64,000 nt of DNA from Solen grandis (Eukaryota; Mollusca; Bivalvia; Adapedonta; Solenidae): positions 44,188,696-44,252,695 of the forward strand of contig CM037788.1 of assembly GCA_021229015.1 (NCBI GenBank), given 5' to 3'. The first letter of the stretch is position 1, and the number at the start of each line of letters is the position of its first letter. The translations under genes were made by a program, and so were the position numbers. This document shows positions 46,501-49,336 of the stretch, piece by piece. The notes under the pieces are model-generated. The model was given only the letters and a program-made list of their open reading frames with translations. It ran no database searches and had not been told where the DNA came from.

Positions 46501-49336
46501 AATATGTATATGTATGTGTTTCTTATTTTCTTTTAAAACTATATATCTTTAATGGAATATGAAATATGGTCAAATGTATATATGTTTAAGTTAACAATTA
46601 TACATGTAGTTCATAGTAAAGTTCTTGATAAAACATCAACAACAAAAAAAACAAAAAAAGGAGAAGAAAGAGAAAAGCTCTAAATTAAGGTATGTGTCAC
46701 GTTACCTTTGACACATACCATTGTGATTTCCTGTGCTCTAATAAACACTAGTGGCAAGTGAGGTTTTACTGAATTATTATTATTATTACCTGAAAACAGA
46801 AAGGTTGGATCTTGGCCAAGGCATTTATCTGCTCGTAAGTTGCAGAATGGTAGATAACAGGGACACTGTGACTGCCTGGTTGTACATGACCTACCACAAT
46901 TCTATCATCTCTCTTCCTTGGTTCAACAACCGGCACCTGAAAAATAGATGTTCAGTTGGGTGATAGCTGTTAGTGACAAACAAGCCATAGAGACATTTTA
47001 AGGAACCCAAGAGAAGACACACAAATTGGATGAAACATCATATCAAAAATAACAATCAGCTTGTGACGTGACAGAAGATGAGGATGAATAATGCAGAAAA
47101 AATCAACCGTCTGTTACAGAAACAGATATTATTTTTATCCAGATGTTATTTGAAGTTTTACAGTGAAAAGTTGCCCAACAAGGAAAATAATTCTTAAATG
47201 ATTTACTAACTACATGTACATCTGGTTGGTGCCGTATCAGCCGAACCAAGGTCTAGTGATATCAAAATGAACTTGCCAACTTTCATCCCCACTAACAACT
47301 TACCTCAGTGATACCATATCTGTTGTCTGTCTTGAAGTCACAGGTAACGGCGAATGGTTCAACACCACCTGCGCCGTCTGGGTCGATGACGTAAGTATGA
47401 TTTCCCTAGCAGGTTAACTCGGTCGGCTGACTTAATGTCATTGCAACTCTTAGGCAGATCTGGACATAGACAACAGGTGTATAACAGTGAGCTCTATCAT
47501 ACTGTGCTCCATTATATTACACAAAGTTTAATATACATTTTGGACCATGTATGGACCTCTTATATTGCACTATAATGGACCACTTCTAAAGCATAATAAT
47601 GGACCCCATATATATCACACTATAATGGACTCCTTCTATGGCACTATAATAGACCCTTTATATTGAACTATAATGGACCACTATAAAAGACCCCTTCTAT
47701 GGCACTATAATGGGCTCCTTATATGGCACTATAATGGACCCCTTCTATTGCACTATAGTGGACACCTTATAAGACACTATAATGGACCCCTTCTATAGCA
47801 CACCCTTATATTGCACTACAATTGACTCCCGATATTGCAATTGACCCCTTAAATTTCAGTTTAATGGACCCCTTATATTGCACTATAATGGAAACCCCTT
47901 TATGTACATAAAGACCCCTTATATTGCACTATAATGGACCCCTTAAATTGCACTATAATGGACCCCTTATATGGCACTATAATGGACCCTTTATAGGATA
48001 TTATAATGGACCCTTTATATTGCACTATAATGGGTCCCTTATATTGCACTATAATAGACCCCTTATATAGCACTATAATGGATCCCTTTTAAGCACATAA
48101 TTGACCCCTTATATGTCACTATAAAGGGCCCCTTATATGGCACTATAATGGATCCCTTACATTGCACTATAATGGACCCATTATATGACACTATAATGGA
48201 CCCCTTATATAGCACATAATGACCCCTTATATGGCACTATAATGGACCCCTTACATTGCACTATAATGGACCCATTATATGACACTATAATGGACCCCTT
48301 ATATAGCACATAATGACCCCTTATACAGCATTATAATGGACCCCTAATATAGCATTATAATGGACCCATATTAAGCATTATATTGAACTTGTGTCTAGTT
48401 TTCGGGTTTTTGGTGTCTTACCAGTCCACAGATGTCAGGCTAGGTTTTTGCACTGATTTTAAATATATACATGTACAATGTTTACCAATTATATGTTGAT
48501 CTAGTGATGTATTTTAACTAATATTCATATTTATTATCAGAAAACTAGCTAATGTATAATGTATTACAATGTTTTTACCACTATGTCAACAAGTATTATT
48601 TTAACTTAAACATGACTATCCCATACTTAAAATTTACATGTATAAACACATCATTTGAAAAACTGTAATGTTACCTTTTGAACATTTATACTGATAATCT
48701 CACATTGCTTAAAATGCGTAATTATTTTCTGTCATCTTTACAAAAATCACAGAACTTACACAAATAGTTCCAGCTGATATTTTACAAAGATTTATTTTTA
48801 AAAAAAAGTCACTGTCACCTAACCTAAAATGCCATAAAAGTACATATGTATTATTAAGTATATACATGAATCATGGACACAGTCATAACAAACGATTGTT
48901 TTTTCCCCCTGAAATTGTCTCTATTTGCAAAATGGATGTATTGTCAAAAAATAATGTTTTATTCAAAATGTGTTTTTAGTTAATGATCATAAAAACCTTC
49001 AGAAACATTAAGCACCTATTATACAGTATAATAATATTGTCAGACTGTATACTAACATAAAAAACAAAAATTCTTTATTAAGATATAGATAACATAAATG
49101 TGTATCTTATAAACAAAGCTAATAAAAATGAGTTTGAACAAACTGCAATAAGCTTAACACCAATTGATACATACCAAAACACTTCACTGGCCCAATAGTA
49201 AGTTTTCTTTCACCAGATGAAGGTCCCAGTACAACGCTTGAGACAGGCAACAGTGTGCCATCGATAATAAGGCCACCATCCCTCCTCTCACCTGCCAGGT
49301 TACACTGACACGTCCCCCCTGCACAGCCAGTTGTAC
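4482..49336 (-). CDS. Large secreted mosaic protein, partial (CNTNAP-type FBG x3, EGF, VWD-C8-TIL, EGF, Kazal, TSP1, CTCK), 31 visible exons
   Basis: Exons were found by eye from cysteine-rich minus-strand reading frames bounded by AG and GT, then chained by intron phase. In coding order: 49175-49336, 47304-47459, 46790-46936, 44764-44951, 43891-44021, 39892-40029, 38273-38436, 36136-36293, 35405-35571, 34559-34705, 32066-32185, 30173-30295, 28813-29036, 27554-27658, 26552-26725, 24788-24964, 24021-24114, 22746-22835, 20937-21145, 20101-20246, 18833-18955, 17034-17156, 16203-16341, 14551-14621, 12182-12299, 9865-9975, 9376-9501, 8915-9082, 7203-7442, 4933-5138, 4482-4541. All domains are extracellular types, so the product is probably secreted (matrix, mucus or cuticle). 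The first visible exon starts mid-codon and there is no signal peptide, so the 5' end is missing. Exons 2, 20 and 23 each carry one surplus base. I cannot assign a name; SCO-spondin-like or mucin-like are the closest descriptions. Confidence 0.85.
4933..5138 (-). CDS. Exon 30: C-terminal cystine-knot (CTCK) domain, main part
   Basis: It reads [15 protein letters not shown], then [20 protein letters not shown] and [15 protein letters not shown]-x-G-x-C forms the knot ring and C-C-x-P follows, as in VWF, mucins, SCO-spondin and Slit. CTCK domains usually dimerise. N-C-T is a glycosylation sequon. Phase 1 in, phase 0 out, donor GTAAGA. Confidence 0.93.
5244..5968. mobile_element. Putative MITE with TTAA ends and GGCGGG-containing terminal inverted repeats
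   Basis: The left end 'ttaaggacgttttggcggg' is mirrored at the right by 'cccgctaaaatccctttaa' (imperfect inverted repeat). TTAA occurs at both edges (5244-5247 and 5965-5968), consistent with a piggyBac-like target duplication. The interior is AT-rich with no ORF. It sits in the intron between exons 29 and 30. Confidence 0.5.
6300..6840 (+). repeat. Dispersed repeat with reiterated 'gtacatgtgtac.aagtttc.tgaagat' phrases
   Basis: Three imperfect units of about 160 bp (near 6330, 6500, 6670) end in 'gacagacggacagaagaacg' and 'ggtggggcataaaaat', a tail shared with many mollusc dispersed repeats and resembling 18000-18090 here. Intronic, no coding. Confidence 0.5.
6873..7099. mobile_element. Small MITE-like element with AACCCTTT...AAAGGGTTAA ends
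   Basis: It begins 'aaccctttcactgcc' and ends 'gcaaaagggttaaa', with internal 'accctttcactg/cagtgaaaggg' inverted phrases. The ends resemble those of the TTAA MITE family at 20.5, 25.3, 37.3, 41.5 and 51.8 kb, but the interior differs. It lies just before exon 29. Confidence 0.45.
7203..7442 (-). CDS. Exon 29: follistatin/Kazal unit 3
   Basis: It reads [20 protein letters not shown], then [32 protein letters not shown] and MYDGHCG. FOLN and Kazal halves are fused in one 240-base exon, unlike units 1 and 2 where they are split. Phase 1-1. The upstream intron carries a degenerate 61-bp array. Confidence 0.9.
8024..8790. repeat. Degenerate minisatellite, about 61-bp unit
   Basis: Around a dozen imperfect copies of 'actcagctaccttttcagtt', 'actaattcagttacaaattc' and 'agctactgttttggtac'. 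Sub-repeats of 'ttcagctac' suggest growth from a shorter motif. It lies in the intron between exons 28 and 29, about 125 bases from exon 28's donor. Confidence 0.85.
8915..9082 (-). CDS. Exon 28: thrombospondin type 1 repeat
   Basis: It reads [20 protein letters not shown], then TRTRATYKD and [13 protein letters not shown] is a C-mannosylation motif and C-S-V-T-C-G the O-fucosylation motif of TSP1 repeats. Phase 1-1, 168 bases. Between two Kazal-type units a single TSP1 is unusual; SCO-spondin has many. Confidence 0.93.
9376..9501 (-). CDS. Exon 27: Kazal-like half of unit 2
   Basis: It reads [20 protein letters not shown], then [23 protein letters not shown]-x-D-x-x-x-x-Y-x-x-x-C fits a divergent Kazal core without the G-x-T. 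Phase 1-1, 126 bases. It leads directly into the TSP1 exon. Confidence 0.82.
9865..9975 (-). CDS. Exon 26: follistatin-like half of Kazal unit 2
   Basis: It reads [20 protein letters not shown], then [17 protein letters not shown]-x5-C-x5-C...C-x-C-x-x-C is the follistatin-like (FOLN) arrangement preceding a Kazal core. Phase 1-1, 111 bases, donor GTAAGC. Confidence 0.85.
10590..11400. mobile_element. Non-autonomous Tc1/mariner-pogo (Tigger-like) DNA transposon, TA target duplication
   Basis: The ends are CAGTCAGATCTAAGTTATCC and, inverted on the right, CAGTCGGATCTTGATTATCC, each flanked outside by TA (10588-10589 and 11401-11402). 'ttatccgaa' is reiterated near the left end. At 811 bp with no transposase, it is a non-autonomous copy, in the intron between exons 25 and 26. 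Confidence 0.75.
12182..12299 (-). CDS. Exon 25: Kazal domain 1
   Basis: It reads [20 protein letters not shown] then [22 protein letters not shown]-x-D-G-x-T-Y is the Kazal serine-protease-inhibitor core. Such domains in matrix proteins are often not inhibitory. Phase 0 in, phase 1 out with donor GTGTGT. A 46-bp minisatellite begins about 45 bases upstream of its acceptor. Confidence 0.85.
12345..13220. repeat. 46-bp minisatellite, about 19 copies
   Basis: Near-identical copies of 'atgatacatctcaatatcaa' then 'gacatgatatatctcattat' and 'catcaa'. Single-base variants (tatat/tgtat, caaat/cacat) recur across copies. Degenerate relatives continue to about 13455. The array begins about 45 bases upstream of exon 25's acceptor. 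Confidence 0.95.
14058..14121. repeat. Hairpin with 25-bp arms
   Basis: The left arm 'gtgagagcaaaactaggcta' plus 'agtgc' (14058-14082) is the inverted complement of 14097-14121 with one mismatch, around a 14-base loop. It could be a foldback MITE core or a chance intronic hairpin. No flanking duplication was seen. Confidence 0.7.
14551..14621 (-). CDS. Exon 24: follistatin/Kazal unit 1, first part
   Basis: A 71-base exon reading [20 protein letters not shown] then PGR. With exon 25 it forms C-x-C...V-C-G-x-D-G-x-T-Y, a Kazal unit. Phase 1 in, phase 0 out. The follistatin-like N-terminal half seen in units 2 and 3 is short here. Confidence 0.75.
14880..15480 (+). repeat. Dispersed repeat with 'tgaccttgacctttcaag' units
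   Basis: Three imperfect units of about 190 bp, each with 'gtaaagttttatgaa.atcca', 'gagtggacacaaagat', 'tagcctatgaa' and 'tgaccttgacctttcaag'. Similar phrases occur at 17880-18010, 21820-22140 and 40940-41400, so this is one family scattered through the introns. No coding capacity. Confidence 0.55.
15722..16210. repeat. 60-bp minisatellite, about 8 copies, running into the donor of exon 23
   Basis: The unit contains 'cctaccaacacaattgccat', 'ggaaacacatctttatatca' and 'cagttacaagggaaacagta'. On the minus strand each unit includes GGCAATTGTGTTG|GTAGGTAC, matching the end of exon 23 and its 5' splice site. Four copies keep the donor; others have CAAACAC or AAAACAC variants that weaken it. The long open frames here on both strands are by-products of the repeat. 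Confidence 0.95.
16203..16341 (-). CDS. Exon 23: calcium-binding EGF domain 6, 3' end embedded in a minisatellite
   Basis: It reads [11 protein letters not shown], then [16 protein letters not shown] and DDNGNLC. The cbEGF is complete but ends in phase 2 at donor GTAGGT, while exon 24 needs phase 1; every way of joining them in this sequence gives a stop or loses the last cysteine. The exon's last bases are GGCAACTTGTGTTG; the adjacent 60-bp repeat copies have GGCAATTGTGTTG before the same GTAGGT, one base shorter. That version would end in N-C-V and phase 1, like exon 21. The surplus base is at about 16211. Confidence 0.78.
17034..17156 (-). CDS. Exon 22: calcium-binding EGF domain 5
   Basis: Phase 1-1 exon reading [17 protein letters not shown], then [16 protein letters not shown] and GGRCN. 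It has the calcium-binding and Asn-hydroxylation consensus. Donor GTAGGT, acceptor TTACAG. Confidence 0.92.
18833..18955 (-). CDS. Exon 21: EGF domain 4
   Basis: Phase 1-1 exon of 123 bases reading [14 protein letters not shown], then [18 protein letters not shown]. Cysteine spacing is EGF-like, with extra residues in the third loop (IRKPRDSQ) and no calcium-binding D-x-D-E-C start. N-E-T is a glycosylation sequon. It ends ...N-C-V-G|, useful for judging the end of exon 23. Confidence 0.88.
19019..19172. mobile_element. Fully palindromic MITE, copy 1
   Basis: The ends 'taaggtaaagtccctg' and 'cagggactttacctta' are perfect inverted repeats. Most of the 154 bp pairs with itself ('ataaccaaggtttcctaatg' against 'cattagggtatcttggttat'). 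It lies about 65 bases upstream of exon 21's acceptor. Confidence 0.8.
20101..20246 (-). CDS. Exon 20: EGF-like E-domain after TIL, frame disrupted or alternatively spliced
   Basis: The 3' part reads [17 protein letters not shown], then [13 protein letters not shown] and DECI, the EGF-like E-domain that follows TIL in IgGFc-binding-protein-like genes. With the best acceptor (TTACAG, exon end 20246) the 5' end reads VGDEGL, fitting the family's 'YYxxGDE' after exon 19's NYYK. That gives 146 bases where phase 0 to 1 needs 145, and the 3' frame has TAA upstream. One surplus base in the four-C run at 20224-20227 would explain it. Alternatively, in-frame but weaker acceptors place the exon end at 20215 or 20203. 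Confidence 0.7.
20471..20710 (+). mobile_element. piggyBac-like TTAA MITE, copy A
   Basis: TTAA flanks CCCTTTCCCTCATAG at the left and CTATATGAGGGAAAGGG at the right. The interior has a strong hairpin: 'gatcagcctgcgagtaactc' folds on 'gcaggctgatc', with 'agcataaaacc/ggttttatactg' extending it. TTAA plus CCCT termini suit piggyBac-type mobilisation; no transposase is encoded. Confidence 0.85.
20937..21145 (-). CDS. Exon 19: TIL domain (trypsin-inhibitor-like cysteine-rich)
   Basis: It reads [20 protein letters not shown], then [20 protein letters not shown] and [12 protein letters not shown]-x-x-N-x-x-Y-x-x-C, C-x-x-G-C-x-C and C-x-x-P-x-x-C-x-C are the TIL pattern. VWD-C8-TIL is the canonical module of VWF, gel-forming mucins, SCO-spondin and zonadhesin. 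Phase 1 in, phase 0 out. Confidence 0.93.
21420..21680 (+). repeat. Dispersed repeat family 'tctgtttgctcataca', copy 1
   Basis: It contains 'atctcctctgtttgctcata', 'cagtattatagctcagattc' and 'ataaatttgtatatgaa.a.tcat'. The same order of phrases recurs at 24550-24730 and 29690-29890, each intronic, so the three are copies of one unnamed dispersed element. Confidence 0.55.
21780..22145 (+). repeat. Dispersed repeat with 'ggtcactgtgaccttgacct' units
   Basis: Three imperfect copies of about 145 bp, with 'tgaccccaaaatcactagg', 'cataaccaatcac.ctatgaagtttgaggaatgtg'-like phrases and 'tcactgtgaccttgaccttt'. Same broad family as 14880-15480. No coding capacity. Confidence 0.55.
22746..22835 (-). CDS. 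Exon 18: end of C8 domain
   Basis: A short 90-base phase 1-1 exon reading [20 protein letters not shown], then RTEDFC. It contains the last C8 cysteines. The following exon supplies the TIL domain. Donor GTAAGT, acceptor TTTTACAG. Confidence 0.9.
23520..23955. repeat. 50-bp minisatellite, about 8-9 copies
   Basis: The unit is 'aaaaactgtactttaagttt', 'aagtatttaacaaggatttg' and 'agagtgattt', with length variants. It ends about 65 bases past the donor of exon 17. Confidence 0.92.
24021..24114 (-). CDS. Exon 17: C8 domain, central part
   Basis: It reads [20 protein letters not shown] then [12 protein letters not shown]-x-x-x-C-x-Y-D-x-C is the C8 signature. Phase 0 in, phase 1 out (donor GTATGT). 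About 65 bases past the donor lies the last copy of a 50-bp minisatellite. Confidence 0.92.
24545..24735 (+). repeat. Dispersed repeat family 'tctgtttgctcataca', copy 2
   Basis: It shares 'catctgtttgctcatacaat', 'attgtggctaagtttctgaa' and 'aaatttgcacatgaatattc' with the copies at 21420 and 29690. It ends about 50 bases from exon 16's donor. Confidence 0.55.
24788..24964 (-). CDS. Exon 16: end of VWD and start of C8 domain
   Basis: It reads [20 protein letters not shown], then [20 protein letters not shown] and [17 protein letters not shown] marks the end of VWD; C-x-x-x-x-x...A-x-x-x-C is the first part of the C8 domain. Phase 0-0, 59 codons. The acceptor is TTATTTAG, with a weak pyrimidine tract. 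Confidence 0.9.
25327..25560 (-). mobile_element. piggyBac-like TTAA MITE, copy B (opposite orientation)
   Basis: Flanked by TTAA at 25323-25326 and 25561-25564. It is the inverted version of copies A, C, D and E, with the same 'ctgcgagt.actcgcag' hairpin core. It starts CCCTTTCCCTCATATAG and ends CATGAGGGAAAGGG. Confidence 0.88.
26552..26725 (-). CDS. Exon 15: VWD domain with C-G-L-C-G motif
   Basis: It reads [20 protein letters not shown], then [20 protein letters not shown] and CPDSGSQ. The [14 protein letters not shown] signature is the VWD C-x-x-C disulphide-isomerase-like motif tied to multimer formation in VWF and mucins. Whether this protein multimerises is inference. Phase 0-0, 58 codons. 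Confidence 0.93.
27554..27658 (-). CDS. Exon 14: VWD domain, middle
   Basis: A 35-codon phase 0-0 exon reading [20 protein letters not shown], then [10 protein letters not shown]. These are beta-strands typical of VWD domains (x-V-x-V-N-G-x-x-V-x-L-P). Acceptor TTCTACAG and donor GTAAGT are strong. Confidence 0.9.
27878..28006. mobile_element. Fully palindromic MITE, copy 2
   Basis: Same termini as 19019-19172 ('taggtaaagtccctg' and 'cagggactttacctta') and the same inner stem 'ggttatct...ccaaggtaccctaatg'. It is 25 bp shorter through loss in one arm ('gaaaggtcaggg'). Confidence 0.78.
28813..29036 (-). CDS. Exon 13: VWD domain, N-terminal part
   Basis: It reads [20 protein letters not shown], then [34 protein letters not shown] and [12 protein letters not shown]-x-x-x-G-D-P-H-x-x-T-x-D-G is the opening of the von Willebrand factor type D domain. 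Phase 1 in, phase 0 out. A minisatellite begins about 70 bases upstream of its acceptor. Confidence 0.93.
29105..29600. repeat. Minisatellite of about 20-bp half-units in alternating forms
   Basis: Two half-units alternate, 'gatcaagcagtttggtcctg' and 'tgacctagcatttgggtgct', giving a higher-order unit near 42 bp. Degenerate copies ('gggtgctgtgatt') extend beyond 29500 and reappear near 29900-30000. It starts about 70 bases upstream of exon 13's acceptor. Open frames on both strands here are repeat by-products. Confidence 0.9.
29690..29890 (+). repeat. Dispersed repeat family 'ttgctcatacaatattgta', copy 3
   Basis: It shares 'atcaggatctcctc', 'tttgctcatacaatattgta', 'gatcagattctacacagtct' and 'aaatttgtacatgaatattc' with the two copies above. 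It splits the degenerate outskirts of the 29.1-kb minisatellite, so it inserted there or predates the array's spread. Confidence 0.5.
30173..30295 (-). CDS. Exon 12: calcium-binding EGF domain 3
   Basis: Phase 1-1 exon of 123 bases reading [30 protein letters not shown] and GDGFECE. All six cysteines and the calcium-binding and hydroxylation motifs are present. N-C-S is a possible glycosylation site. It immediately precedes the VWD domain. Confidence 0.92.
30466..31468 (+). mobile_element. GGGCCAAGATGGCCC/CTCACCTG element, full-length copy
   Basis: It starts 'aagagggccaagatggccct' and 'cactcacctgtg' and ends 'atatgcgctcaggtgagcta'. It contains about five internal units of roughly 170 bp with 'aagaaatg.ggatgctaga', 'taaacaaagt.aaat' and 'ccataactcc'. 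Intronic, no coding. Confidence 0.7.
32066..32185 (-). CDS. Exon 11: calcium-binding EGF domain 2
   Basis: Phase 1-1 exon of 120 bases reading [32 protein letters not shown] and TDYTCK. It carries both the calcium-binding D-D-D-E-C and hydroxylation C-x-N-x4-Y-x-C-x-C consensus. It is spliced to exons 10 and 12 through split Asp codons (G|AT), the usual joint in tandem cbEGF proteins. Confidence 0.92.
32650..32785 (-). mobile_element. tRNA-derived SINE fragment
   Basis: The minus strand carries an A-box-like TGGTGGTCAAATGGC and a B-box GGTTTGAATCC in tRNA-like spacing (about 32705-32775). Only the head is clear. Confidence 0.5.
33043..33203 (+). repeat. Fragment copied from the element at 30466-31468
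   Basis: It matches 30857-31019 almost base for base ('ttgccatgaaagtttaaata', 'gaggatgctagagtgt.aac', 'aacatgggtgaaaggtt'), with only a handful of differences. It lacks element ends, so it looks like a recent partial duplication. Confidence 0.75.
33500..33780 (+). mobile_element. tRNA-derived SINE, complete
   Basis: The head has an A-box TGGCCGATTGG with 'ttagagtgtcc' and a B-box-like 'ggtcatgagatcaatc'. The body has 'gtggaatcatgccac' and the tail 'gggacgtaaactccaaataa'. 63810-63996 shares the 'atcatgccac...gaaat/gatatcg...gtggca' body. Confidence 0.65.
34005..34035. repeat. (TA)n microsatellite
   Basis: About 15 uninterrupted TA dinucleotides in the intron between exons 10 and 11. Confidence 0.95.
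34559..34705 (-). CDS. Exon 10: calcium-binding EGF domain 1
   Basis: A single-exon phase 1-1 cb[15 protein letters not shown], then [12 protein letters not shown], ending NGRNCY. D-x-D-E-C and C-x-N-x4-F-x-C-x-C give the calcium-binding and Asn-hydroxylation consensus. The loop before the last cysteine ([15 protein letters not shown]) is longer than usual. Acceptor is TGAACAG and donor GTAAAA. Confidence 0.9.
35405..35571 (-). CDS. Exon 9: end of third CNTNAP-type module
   Basis: It reads [20 protein letters not shown], then [20 protein letters not shown] and [18 protein letters not shown]-x-G, L-P-L and L-G-x-L-x-C follow the CNTNAP order exactly. Phase 2 in, phase 1 out (donor GTTGGT, less typical but in frame). 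The next exon begins a calcium-binding EGF domain. Confidence 0.88.
35848..36065 (+). repeat. Dispersed repeat pair, copy 1
   Basis: 'ctgaaggcactgaagttgtg', 'tgtgtctcaagtgg.agaggg' and, 120 bases on, 'agtaagagtggc' and 'aatggtgcgtt' match 42338-42605 in the same order. Intron between exons 8 and 9. Confidence 0.7.
36136..36293 (-). CDS. Exon 8: cysteine cluster of third CNTNAP-type module
   Basis: It reads [20 protein letters not shown], then [14 protein letters not shown] and LQNMTR. F-F-W-K-G-G-N corresponds to the W-W-x-x-R-x-G-N core of CNTNAP proteins, and C-x-C-G-x-x-x-S-C to the next cysteine cluster. N-M-T is a possible N-glycosylation site. Phase 0 in, phase 2 out, as in exon 4. Confidence 0.88.
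36351..36609 (-). mobile_element. tRNA-derived SINE with (GTT)n tail, minus orientation
   Basis: Reading the minus strand from 36609: A-box GTGGCTGAGCGG (36589-36600), B-box GGGTTCGAATCC (36535-36546), then a conserved body with 'ttccagctggcttgcggtag' and 'tctacccgggtacctctgtg', ending in an (AAC)n tract at 36351-36369. A second copy lies at 40478-40729. The head resembles tRNA-Leu/Ser-like genes; a MetaSINE-type body is possible but unchecked. Confidence 0.85.
36711..37045. repeat. 24-bp minisatellite, about 14 copies
   Basis: The unit is 'taccacacctagccacatta' plus 'tccgg'. The single-copy phrase 'gacaagtggtatgatacca' just before it also occurs near 14310 ('gacacgtggcatgatacca'), so the array grew from a dispersed repeat. 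It lies in the intron between exons 7 and 8. Confidence 0.93.
37264..37497 (+). mobile_element. piggyBac-like TTAA MITE, copy C
   Basis: TTAA at 37260-37263 and 37498-37501 flank CCCTTTCCCTCATAG and GAGGGAAAGGG ends. The central hairpin is intact. Confidence 0.88.
37541..37576. repeat. Poly-T run of about 36 bases
   Basis: A homopolymer of T followed by 'cttttcttttc'. It could be the reverse of an element's poly-A tail or simple slippage. Confidence 0.9.
38273..38436 (-). CDS. Exon 7: middle of third CNTNAP-type module
   Basis: It reads [20 protein letters not shown], then [20 protein letters not shown] and [11 protein letters not shown]. The latter resembles the C-x-Q-x-I/F-K-Y/F-x-C-x-N signature of CNTNAP proteins most closely of all exons in this gene. 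Phase 1 in, phase 0 out. The intron upstream is phase 1, while the corresponding intron of module two is phase 0, so the intron has slid or been replaced since duplication. Confidence 0.87.
38564..39541 (+). mobile_element. GGGCCAAGATGGCCC/CTCACCTGAG element, full-length copy
   Basis: It begins 'caagagggccaagatggccc' and 'cgctcacctgagaaacattg' and ends 'acaaaaggcgatcacaattg' and 'ctcaccataagcacg'. Internal units of about 180 bp ('aagtgacccctggggc', 'ccttgtggtttctga') match those at 898-3238, tying the two element types together. Intron between exons 6 and 7. Confidence 0.72.
39892..40029 (-). CDS. Exon 6: start of third CNTNAP-type fibrinogen-like module
   Basis: It reads [20 protein letters not shown], then [20 protein letters not shown]. 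The S/T-C-x-E opening and P-F-x-V-Y-C-D-M are diagnostic of the fibrinogen-related N-terminal part. This exon is the intact counterpart of the broken exon 2. It has a lysine-rich insertion not present in module two. Phase 1 in, phase 1 out (donor GTACGT). Confidence 0.88.
40478..40729 (+). mobile_element. tRNA-derived SINE, plus orientation
   Basis: The same body as 36351-36609 ('ttccagctggcttgcggtag', 'tctacccgggtacctctgtg') with a B-box at 40533-40544 (GGCTCGAATCCC), a degraded A-box, and an (AAC)n tail. Intron between exons 5 and 6. Confidence 0.83.
40940..41460 (+). repeat. Dispersed 'tttgacctc.aagtatgacct' repeat
   Basis: Three imperfect units with 'tacctttgacctctaagtat', 'gacattctgtctc/gacattccttctt' and 'ggcaaacatttg.aaaatcc', ending in a 'ggggtataacaacacat' tail. 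Same broad family as 14880 and 17880. Confidence 0.5.
41518..41749 (+). mobile_element. piggyBac-like TTAA MITE, copy D
   Basis: TTAA at 41514-41517 and 41750-41753 flank the same termini and hairpin. It is very close to copy E, with a shared 'gagtatata' variant near the right end. Confidence 0.88.
42338..42605 (+). repeat. Dispersed repeat pair, copy 2
   Basis: It matches 35848-36065 ('ctgaaggcactgaagttgtg', 'agagggtttgacgagctgca', 'gagtaagagaggc', 'aaatggtgtgtt'). Intronic, with an extra 50 bases in the middle. Confidence 0.68.
43380..43690 (+). repeat. Two-unit direct repeat, about 180 bp
   Basis: 'aaaatggacctaagagttaa' at 43396 recurs as 'aaaatggacctaagagttat' at 43573, each followed by 'gaatgta.c.cttgtgata.tgagca' and 'gg..ttatggccaaggt'. 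Intron between exons 5 and 4. Confidence 0.55.
43891..44021 (-). CDS. Exon 5: end of second CNTNAP-type module
   Basis: It reads [20 protein letters not shown], then [20 protein letters not shown]. The D-x-G-x-x-x-N-x-x-x-L-P-V-x-x-x-x-F-G pattern followed by a terminal R-C is the closing part of the CNTNAP fibrinogen-like module. Phase 2 in, phase 1 out. The following exon begins with LPKTC, the start of the next module, so modules are joined directly with no linker domain. Confidence 0.85.
44764..44951 (-). CDS. Exon 4: cysteine cluster of second CNTNAP-type module
   Basis: It reads [20 protein letters not shown], then [20 protein letters not shown]. In the CNTNAP family this segment carries a G-C-x-C, a central cysteine and a C-x-C-D/N cluster; here the spacing is C-x-C-x5-C-x5-C-x-C. 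Phase 0 in, phase 2 out, joining exon 5 through a split Thr codon (AC|C). N-S-S is a possible N-glycosylation site. The next exon supplies the 'LPV' strand. Confidence 0.85.
45170..45410. repeat. Short imperfect tandem repeat
   Basis: Three units of about 75 bp share 'gtaagttctccttttttgaa', 'caccatgaggtttaaaaatg' and 'tggctgtg'. It starts with 'gttaaccctgtaattcatat' and 'agactcattttgaca', phrases from the TTAA MITE family's right end, so a decayed MITE may have seeded it. Confidence 0.5.
46790..46936 (-). CDS. Exon 3: middle of second CNTNAP-type module
   Basis: This 49-codon exon, phase 0 at both ends, reads [20 protein letters not shown], then a segment with [20 protein letters not shown]. 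The Y-x-x-A/S-x-x-Q-I-x-x-L-x-x-x-x-x-F-C pattern is the part of CNTNAP fibrinogen-like domains just before the first cysteine of the late cluster, and it matches exon 7 of the third module ([20 protein letters not shown]). Acceptor TTTTTCAG, donor GTAATA. Confidence 0.85.
47304..47459 (-). CDS. Exon 2: start of second CNTNAP-type fibrinogen-like module, with apparent 1-base insertion
   Basis: The 5' half reads [16 protein letters not shown] and the 3' half [20 protein letters not shown], the classic opening of a fibrinogen-like domain (S-C, then Y-x-I-D-P-D-G, then P-F-x-V-x-C-D). The halves are in different frames. The exon is 156 bases, but phase 1 in and phase 0 out require 155 or 158. 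Dropping one base of the three-C run at 47404-47406 (GGG in the transcript) joins the halves; as written, the first frame meets TGA within about 50 bases. Both splice sites look normal (donor GTAAGT). Confidence 0.75.
47500..48375. repeat. 24-bp minisatellite, about 35 copies
   Basis: The unit is 'ggaccccttatattgcacta' plus 'taat', with many one-base variants and some shortened units. The first recognisable copies start about 40 bases upstream of exon 2's acceptor. Confidence 0.93.
49175..49336 (-). CDS. Exon 1 (visible): end of first CNTNAP-type fibrinogen-like module
   Basis: This reads [20 protein letters not shown], then [10 protein letters not shown] and [10 protein letters not shown]. 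In neurexin-IV/CNTNAP proteins the fibrinogen-like region ends with a C-x-C-N segment, a D-G-G/L-L-P-V segment and an 'L-G-x-L-x-C' strand; the same order is seen here. It starts and ends in phase 1. Its acceptor (AG at 49337-49338) is embedded in the 40-bp minisatellite that runs upstream. The exon before it was not found. Confidence 0.8.
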
